DNA from: Asterias amurensis
Taxonomy: Eukaryota; Echinodermata; Asteroidea; Forcipulatida; Asteriidae
Direction: 5' to 3'
NCBI RefSeq assembly: GCF_032118995.1
Contig: NC_092661.1
Span: 5,024,501 to 5,088,500 of the forward strand
Length of the DNA: 64,000 nucleotides
Part shown: piece after piece, positions 58,201 through 64,000 of the stretch
Position numbering within the stretch: the stretch's first letter is position 1
Layout: every line of letters starts with the position of its first letter
The notes under the pieces: generated by a model
Told to the model about the DNA's origin: nothing
Database searches by the model: none
Seen by the model: only the letters and a program-made list of their open reading frames with translations
Translations under genes and position numbers: made by a program

Positions 58201-61011
58201 ATAGTGTCCACTGCCTTTAACATAATTTACTACATGATCATGTTGCAAAAAGAACCTAAATCAGGCACAATATCTTTAGCTTGGAAAAAGTAGTAAAACA
58301 TTTTGAGTACAAAGACTAACTAAGATACACATGGTGTTGGCTCTTATAGACAAATCAAGCTATATAAATCACAATTTTTCAGATTTTTCCAAGGACAAGA
58401 AGAGAGAAACATTGAAAATCAGACTAAAGTAGGAAGAATTTCATGCCTGAAAAATATACAATGTTTTCCCTGCCGGGAGTAGGAGCGTACCTCGGCCAAA
58501 GCTTGCGTAGCTTTCAGTTGCTCATGCTCCCTCTCAAGGCTGTTAAGTTTCACTCCCTGACTGCTCACTTGATCACTCGTCACCTGCACATGTTGCCTGG
58601 TCTGTAGCTCCTGCTGCTTGAGGGCGCTGTTTCTCTCCTGTTCGGCGCTGCGTACCATGTTTCTCATGTACTCTAGTTGTTTCTCTAATAACTCGCTACG
58701 ACTTTCAGCACCGGCAAGTTGGCTCTGCAGCTCTATTTAAAAAACAAAAGGTACACAGACCTGAATTTTAACCTGCGGACATGATACAGCTATATTTACT
58801 ATTCATAAATACCTCAGACAGTTTCGCTATTCCTATTAGTGGAGAGCGCGTCACGTGGGTGTGTATAAACCTTTGTTTGTGACCAGTAAAATGTGTTGAA
58901 ACATGGGCGTGACACATGAGCTTGCACGTGTGCTTTTAAGACAGTTTCTCCATTCCTATTGGTCGAGAGCAACAGCCGGGACAGTTGTACCACATCAAGC
59001 GATACGCGCAACGCGCACAGCATTCCCTTATAAGGAGTTGTTTACCCGAGGGCCTTACCATTTCATAGCTGGAGGGGTGTTGTTGTAAAAGAAATCATTG
59101 AACAATTATAATTTTTCATTTGTTTCACTTTTTGACCATAAAGTGTTGATGTTTTTTGACCGAAAAGGTATTTATGAATGGGAATCAAAGTGTGTTGAAT
59201 CGGTTTTCAACTAGTGGTTTAAACCCACCGAGGCCTGGTTCTTGATAATTTACCTTGACTTCATCTCGGTAAAATTATGAAGAACCAGGCCTCGTTAAGT
59301 TTAAACCACTAGCTGAAAACCTCTGCACCACACATTGATTCCCTTAGTTTATCATAGTGACATGAGCGAGTCTCGTAGCACTTCTCAATTACTGTAAGCG
59401 AATATTTTACACTTGCAGAAGCAGAAACATTCTTGCTTGAGTGGATGCGTACATGATGTATCAACTTTTTCCTGTCACACAGCAACAATTTTGTGCTAAG
59501 CAGGAAATGGTGGCTGTAACTGCACATTAGTGGTGAAGCGTAGTATAGTAAATAAGGAATTTAGAAGTTTTCGCTCAAATAAGTATAATTTTGTTTTACT
59601 GTAAATGTTTGCATTGTATAGGCTACAAATTTTAACTGCATTCATAACATTATACTTCGGTTATTTTTATTTTCATAAATTTTTGATATAAAAATTAAGA
59701 AGATTTGATTTCATAGAAAACTATAGTCTTTGTTTGGGTCGCAATCTCGTTTTCGCTGCGCACAAGACTTCACATTATTTTACCTTTGGAGTGCTTAGTA
59801 CTGGGTACGTTGGGCGCTTGCTTCACATGTTGTTGTCTCTGCATTAAATCTCGATAGTGTGTGGTTTCACTGGCCAGTGATTTCAGGTTCCCTTCCGCCT
59901 GGGCTCTCTCTTGCTCCAACTTGCGGATTTTCTCTTGTAGATTCAATAAAGCTGACCTTACAGCTGTACAGTAGGTAAATGGGAACAATTCAAAGTATCA
60001 ACCGTGCTACCGGTAACCAGTCAACTCGCCCCCCATCAAAGTCGCCAACTACGATGTGGCCCCCTAGCAAAGTCGCCCCCTCACTTACAAAGTTGCCCCC
60101 TATCGAAGTGGCCCCTCACAAAGTCACCCCCTGACACCCAGAGTCGCCCCCTGACAAAGTCGCCCCACCAATTGCCGAACTTTGTTGGGGTGATAGGAAT
60201 CAGGATGGTTTACTTACTTTATTTCCTGGTTTTGAGATTGAATTGAAGAAGTAATTTATTTTTAAAATTTGTGCATCTCAAAAGTTTGGTTGTCTTAAAT
60301 TGTCAAACCTATACTTATTTTTGTTTAACTGTCTGATTGCTGGGATGATGATGGCTATTTACCCTATTTACTTATTTGAAATTGAAGTAGGGCCTTTTTC
60401 AATCAAATTACTTGAGTTTTGGTGTGCAAGCATGCTACATAATTTGTGTGTTTAATTTTCATTAATTTCTGTACTTTCCTGAAAGTCTATAAAAAGAGTT
60501 TGAAACATATCAGGCCACAAACTAACAATTTTGCGCCGGCGCTTTGTGAAATGACTTTATCGCTCAAACTCACAGCGGGCCAATTATGTCGAGGGGTGAC
60601 ACTGTCAGGAGGCGACTTTGTAAGGGGCCACTTTGAGAGGGGGCAACTTTGTAAGTGAGGGGCGACTTAGTAGTGGGCGAATTTGCTGGGGGGCAAGTTG
60701 ACTGGCATTCGTGCTGCCATACTGATCAAAACAATGAGCCACCACTACTCAAAAAAATTTACACATGGTGCTACCACAAAGCGTCAAAGAAAGACTTCAA
60801 GTTTCAAATCCTTAACTCAAGGCACACACACAATTTTGTGAGTCTTACCTCTGCTGTTACTCTCTGGCGCAGCCGTGACTGTCCGTGGTGATCTACTGGC
60901 TGTAAACTGATCATCACGAATTGGCGACCTCGATGGGAAATCTTGATACGAGGATATGGACTCCGATAACGCTAGTTTTCTATCTTGCCGAGGCATCGTT
61001 TTCAAATACAT
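52213..61011 (-). CDS. CEP57: Centrosomal protein of 57 kDa (8 coding exons)
   Basis: Coding exons in transcript order: 60849-61011, 59784-59963, 58491-58732, 57031-57108, 56367-56561, 54757-54977, 53825-53969, 52213-52458. They sum to 1470 nt, that is 489 aa (human CEP57 is 500 aa). A short Ser/Arg-rich N-terminus is followed by the N-terminal coiled coil used for centrosome localisation, with ALLNLQEKIRKLEQERAQAE and LLEKQLEYMRNM. A lysine-rich linker (KRAKKKKTKPSSKKH) leads to the C-terminal microtubule-binding region with VPFIAGQ, LQDEFGQLAFEH and the final NQCLLKNMKTLQTSL. Vertebrates also have CEP57L1; this single gene is probably the pre-duplication form. The ATG at 61011 directly follows a splice acceptor; a second ATG at 60996 would give 484 aa. 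Taxilin lies downstream on the same strand, about 4.7 kb from this stop to the proposed taxilin first exon. Confidence 0.95.
53196..53743. mobile_element. Family G hAT-like MITE with nested family A
   Basis: The left end CAGGGCCAAATTTCACAGAG is separated from the right end AGCAGCTCTATGAAATTGGG by the family A copy at 53221-53590. Confidence 0.85.
53221..53590. mobile_element. Family A foldback MITE inserted in a family G element
   Basis: Interrupts a hAT-like family G element (53196-53743) in a CEP57 intron. The right end stops at GACCGATCCTAAG, so it is slightly truncated; the central hairpin is intact. Confidence 0.85.
54116..54624. mobile_element. MITE N with about 67-bp near-perfect terminal inverted repeats
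   Basis: Left arm 54116-54182 and right arm 54556-54624, both containing GCCTGGACTTCCTGCAG or its complement. Repeat O (54437-54556) is nested next to the right arm. A solo arm appears at 50757-50815. In a CEP57 intron. Confidence 0.88.
54437..54556 (+). mobile_element. Repeat O copy nested in MITE N
   Basis: Shares GACAGTTCTTTTCAGAAC and CCGAACATCCGAT with the copies at 8322-8512 and 43015-43185. Confidence 0.6.
55146..55555. mobile_element. Family B MITE in a CEP57 intron
   Basis: TTAA at both ends. It has a partial repeat of its own left end (GGACACTATTGGTAATTG occurs twice), a mark shared with the copy at 40746. Confidence 0.88.
55712..55909. mobile_element. MITE L
   Basis: CCAATAGACTGATCCAGTAG at the left and CTTAATGGATCGGTCTATTGG-type right end; the most complete copy. 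In a CEP57 intron. Confidence 0.85.
56775..56868 (-). mobile_element. SINE type 1 fragment, old
   Basis: Diverged head: TTTGCTGATCAGCAACAC and CGCTCAGCTACAACAC match the type 1 head. Confidence 0.5.
56871..57030. mobile_element. Family G hAT-like MITE fragment
   Basis: GGCCTGATTTCATAAACCTG at the left followed by repeated TGCTTAGCAAA motifs; no right end before the CEP57 exon at 57031. Confidence 0.6.
57439..57829. mobile_element. Family A foldback MITE, TTAA-bounded
   Basis: Complete copy in a CEP57 intron. Its right TTAA at 57826-57829 is the left TTAA of a family B element. Confidence 0.9.
57826..58220. mobile_element. Family B MITE in a CEP57 intron
   Basis: Complete, TTAA-bounded, opposite in orientation to most copies; directly abuts a family A element through a shared TTAA. 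Confidence 0.9.
58801..59345. mobile_element. Repeat M with downstream hairpin
   Basis: Second copy of the repeat at 38797-39330 in the same orientation, with a longer and better preserved hairpin (about 59195-59330). Starts 67 bp upstream of a CEP57 exon acceptor. Confidence 0.78.
60010..60715. mobile_element. Element S: inverted ends built of short GTCGCCCC repeats
   Basis: The left arm (about 60010-60180) contains AAGTCGCCCCCT-like units spaced irregularly; the right arm (about 60560-60715) has the inverted units AGGGGCGACTT. Outer ends are AGTCAACTCGCCCCCCA and its near-complement. In a CEP57 intron. Confidence 0.75.
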
Positions 61012-61416
61012 CTGTAGAGGAATAAAGAAGAGTATATTGGAATCTTTCATTTGACATCGTCATTAGGGTTTATTCTTAGTCAGTAATCTACATACGTAAA
61101 GAAAACACCTCACTTTGTATGGTATCAATGCATGGTGTAGACCCAGTAACTGGGGCGCTGTATTCCTTTTTTTGAAATGTTGTCACTGTCGATCATAATC
61201 ATACTCTTCCTCTTCTTCTTCTTCCTTTAAAGTGCTGCTTCAGAAAATTTGAAGATTACCCCACTGTGGCTGGGCGCAAGCGTGAAACCATGAGACCGTA
61301 AGCCAATCAGGTGCAAAAATATACATGGTGCAAGTAAAAACTGGCCAGCAAGATTACTAACTAGGTGAGACCCTCATCAGTGCATTCTTGAATGCATCTA
61401 GAGAGGGTGAGAGTGC

Positions 61417-61491
61417 AGGGTACAATGTACGTCTTCAAGCAGTTCCAGTCCCTAATTGTGCAAGGAACTGGAACTGCTTGAAGACGAACCC
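61417..61491. mobile_element. Short hairpin element with CAGGGT ends
   Basis: CGTCTTCAAGCAGTTCCAG and CTGGAACTGCTTGAAGACG face each other across 15 bp, within CAGGGT...ACCCTG ends. Confidence 0.7.
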
Positions 61492-61576
61492 TGCATAAAT
61501 ATAAATAAGAAGAGAAGATCTGTGCCTCATTTTGTCAAGTATTTATAATGAAGTATATATTCATTCATCAGGTTTA

Positions 61577-61992
61577 TTAAAGGCAGTGGACACTATTGGT
61601 AATAATACTCAAAATAATTATCATCATAAAACCTTTCTTGATTACGAATACGAGTAATGGGGAGAGGTTGATAGTATAAAACATTGTGAGAAACAGCTCC
61701 CTCTAAAGTGACATAGTTTCTGAAAAAGAAGTAATTTTCCACGAATTTGATTTCGAGACCTCAAGTTTAGAACTTGAGGTCTCGAAATCAAGCATCAGAA
61801 AGCACACAACTTTGTGTGACAAGAACTTAGAAGGGTGTTTTTTCTTTCATTCTTAATCTTATGCCTATGGCGCAACTTCTGCGCCCGATTGAGCTCAAAT
61901 TTTCACAGGTTTGTTATTTTATGCATATGTTGAGATACACCAAGTGAGAAGACTGGTCTTTGACAATTACCAATAGTGTCCAATGTCTTTAA
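61577..61992. mobile_element. Family B MITE in the CEP57 first intron
   Basis: Complete, with TTAA at 61577-61580 and 61989-61992 and the central GAGACCTCAAG palindrome. Confidence 0.9.
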
Positions 61993-62245
61993 CTCCAACA
62001 TTTCTACCCTGCCCTGCATCTATGCTCCGATCCTTCTTTCTGACAATCTGACAAATTTAACCACACCTTCCTTGCTTGACGGTTAAGTTTTTTAGCGTTG
62101 GAACGTACGTAGTTCCGTTCGTAGTTCTTGATACTAACCTTTTCATCTCAGACAACAAACAGACAATTTCTCAAACTCTTGAAATTATCAAAATATTGAC
62201 AATGACCACTAATTCATATGCAAAGAACGAAACAAAAGAACTTAC

Positions 62246-62345
62246 CAAAAGTATCACTAAAACTCTATTCCTGCTGTCGATCGTAACTCGTTTTTCACAG
62301 AAAGTTGTTGCTGCAGATTTAATTTTTCGAGGTCATGGTATTTGA
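62246..62345 (-). other. Probable non-coding first exon of CEP57
   Basis: The first coding exon of CEP57 begins at an acceptor immediately before its ATG, so a 5' untranslated exon must lie upstream. On the minus strand a good donor (TTTTG|GTAAGTTC) lies with its last exon base at 62246. A short ATG frame in the stretch above it soon stops, consistent with 5' UTR. The upstream limit is a guess. Confidence 0.4.
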
Positions 62346-63852
62346 CAACAGAGGGCGCTATACCAAAATAGACGCTCATCGGCCGTTTTCGAAACCACGG
62401 ACAAAAAATAATTGGGCTCGGGCTTGGACCCCGCACGCCTATAGTTTTTGGTGCTATGTCTCTGCCGGAGACCCGCAAGGACAAAAGACTGGTACTTGCT
62501 TTTCTGAACCAGTGATTTCATTGGATACAATCATTTCATTCGATAAACGATAAGAGCCCAATTTCACAACAATTTTGCATTAGCATGAAATATCTTCCTT
62601 GAGAAAAACGGAATACCAACCAAATTTCCATGTGATTCTATACAGGATAAGCAAACAACACCTGAATACCAGTATCGTAGGAGGTCCTGTTTTCGAGGTG
62701 TCCCTAAAATCGTGGCAAATTTTTTACCTCTCTGTGCGCGATGTAAACAGTCCCTAGATGAAAATTGTGTGGTTTTATTTGCCAAGCAAAGAGTCTCCTC
62801 TCCCCCTTGACCAAAACTTAGAAACACGTAGTCGTAAGGCTCCACTGGTCATTTGCACTTGCAAATGCAAAAAGTTTGGTACTTTAGGCATTTCTACAAG
62901 GTACAAAAATATGTCATAATGTTGAGGCCATATAAAAATATTTGCCCACCGAAAAAGTTTCATCAAACGCTATTTCAATTCACAATTCATGATGATCAAA
63001 ATCATGTGACTGAATGTTTTGCTGAGCATTCTTGAAAAAAAATACCGAGGCTTAAAGAAGCCATGTGCCTTATATCATTTTCTAATATTTTTGGAGATTT
63101 TTATTTTGTAACCCTCGTATCAATACTATTATTAATATTAAAATTTAAACATCAGCTTGTTGATTCAATTATCACTGTTTATTTATACGCTTTATTATAA
63201 ATATGAGAAGAAAAACAAGAAAAAAAAAAATCAGATTTGGAAGCCAGTAATTATTCACACTTTATATATATATATTTTTGTGTGTGCAAGTTTCCATGGT
63301 AATTTTAAAAATTAATTATAAAAAAAATATTTTGAATAAAATGAAGGCAACTGCTGGCTATACAGTCATACACAGAGTCTCAAAGAACACTTGAAGTCAC
63401 TGCAGATGTTTCTTCCATGCATGGCTTCACCGGGAAACCATACTTTCTCGTTTGCCGTGAAAACAGGAAAAACTCAAAACAAATGGGGCCAGTTGAAGTT
63501 TTCGAAGATCGGTGTGTGGTGTGAACATTTCAATGTCCATCAAGTTTTAATACATGTTTGCATACTTAATATTAACAAATGAAGATAATTAGGGCATCGG
63601 TTGATATATGGCATCATTATTTTTTTTCCAATTCAAAGAAAAAGGCATAATAGCGTGAAAACTGGTAAGCAGAGGATATAACAAGCAATATGAAACAAAT
63701 GGAAATCTGGTTGGTGAACCTGTTTTTACCATGGAAGAAATCTCATGCTAAGCCCACTCCACCCCCTTCACCAACGGCATTAACGAATACATGAAAACAG
63801 ATAAGTCTGCCCTTTGGGTTGTTCCGTGCGTTGGGATCAAAATAATGACGCC
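62346..63852. other. Unannotated region upstream of CEP57
   Basis: The CEP57 promoter should lie at its left edge. No gene seen; AT-rich with a TATATA run at 63263-63273. Confidence 0.5.
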
Positions 63853-63989
63853 CAGCAACCACGTGACCGAAGAAAACTGGTCGTCCCTGGTGGCGCAATC
63901 TCTCTCAAAACACAACTTTGATGTTGGGAGAGCTCTGATCGAGAGAGTTGCGAAATAGTGACCAGTTTTATTTGGCCACGTGGTTGCTG
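63853..63989. mobile_element. Short MITE with CAGCAACCACGTG ends
   Basis: CAGCAACCACGTG at the left and CACGTGGTTGCTG at the right, with inner ACTGGTC/GACCAGT and CTCTCTC/GAGAGAG arms. Confidence 0.8.
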
Positions 63990-64000
63990 ACTGCCATTTG

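Overview
The window looks like nuclear DNA of a marine deuterostome, most probably an echinoderm and perhaps a sea star. It is AT-rich and intron-rich. All coding exons belong to four conserved animal genes, and most other sequence is short non-autonomous transposons (MITEs), tRNA-derived SINEs and tandem repeats. The sea-star assignment rests on my recollection of the commonest MITE families and is not proven. I see no operons, CRISPR arrays, real tRNA or rRNA genes, and no virus-like element.

Gene layout. (1) FAM76, minus strand, 9 coding exons, 16408 down to 4360, 334 aa. (2) MTF1, plus strand, 7 coding exons, 18228 to 24435, 820 aa, head-to-head with FAM76 across about 1.8 kb. (3) Taxilin, minus strand, 11 coding exons, 45377 down to 34326, 466 aa, with a probable non-coding first exon near 47.4 kb. 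(4) CEP57, minus strand, 8 coding exons, 61011 down to 52213, 489 aa, with a probable non-coding first exon near 62.3 kb. Every splice junction was placed by hand at GT..AG sites. The coding length of each model is a multiple of three and the phases agree throughout. The four products act separately: a nuclear zinc-binding protein, a metal-responsive transcription factor, a syntaxin-binding coiled coil and a centrosomal coiled coil. Their linkage is interesting because their human relatives sit on three related chromosome arms.

Repeat layout. At least six MITE families (A to F) are bounded by TTAA. hAT-like families (G, I) have ends starting CAGGG. Further palindromic families and four SINE types are also present. 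Elements are often nested two or three deep, and neighbouring TTAA elements often share one TTAA. A 45-bp minisatellite of about 41 copies (9596-11475) fills a FAM76 intron. A 97-bp array made from a taxilin exon plus its splice donor lies at 36708-37465.

Most unusual observations: the taxilin exon array; a roughly 340-bp patch of CEP57 intron and exon copied into a taxilin intron inside a MITE; the chains of MITEs sharing TTAA, with a paralogous empty site confirming TTAA targeting; and a changed zinc-finger spacing in MTF1. I found no wholly new gene system.
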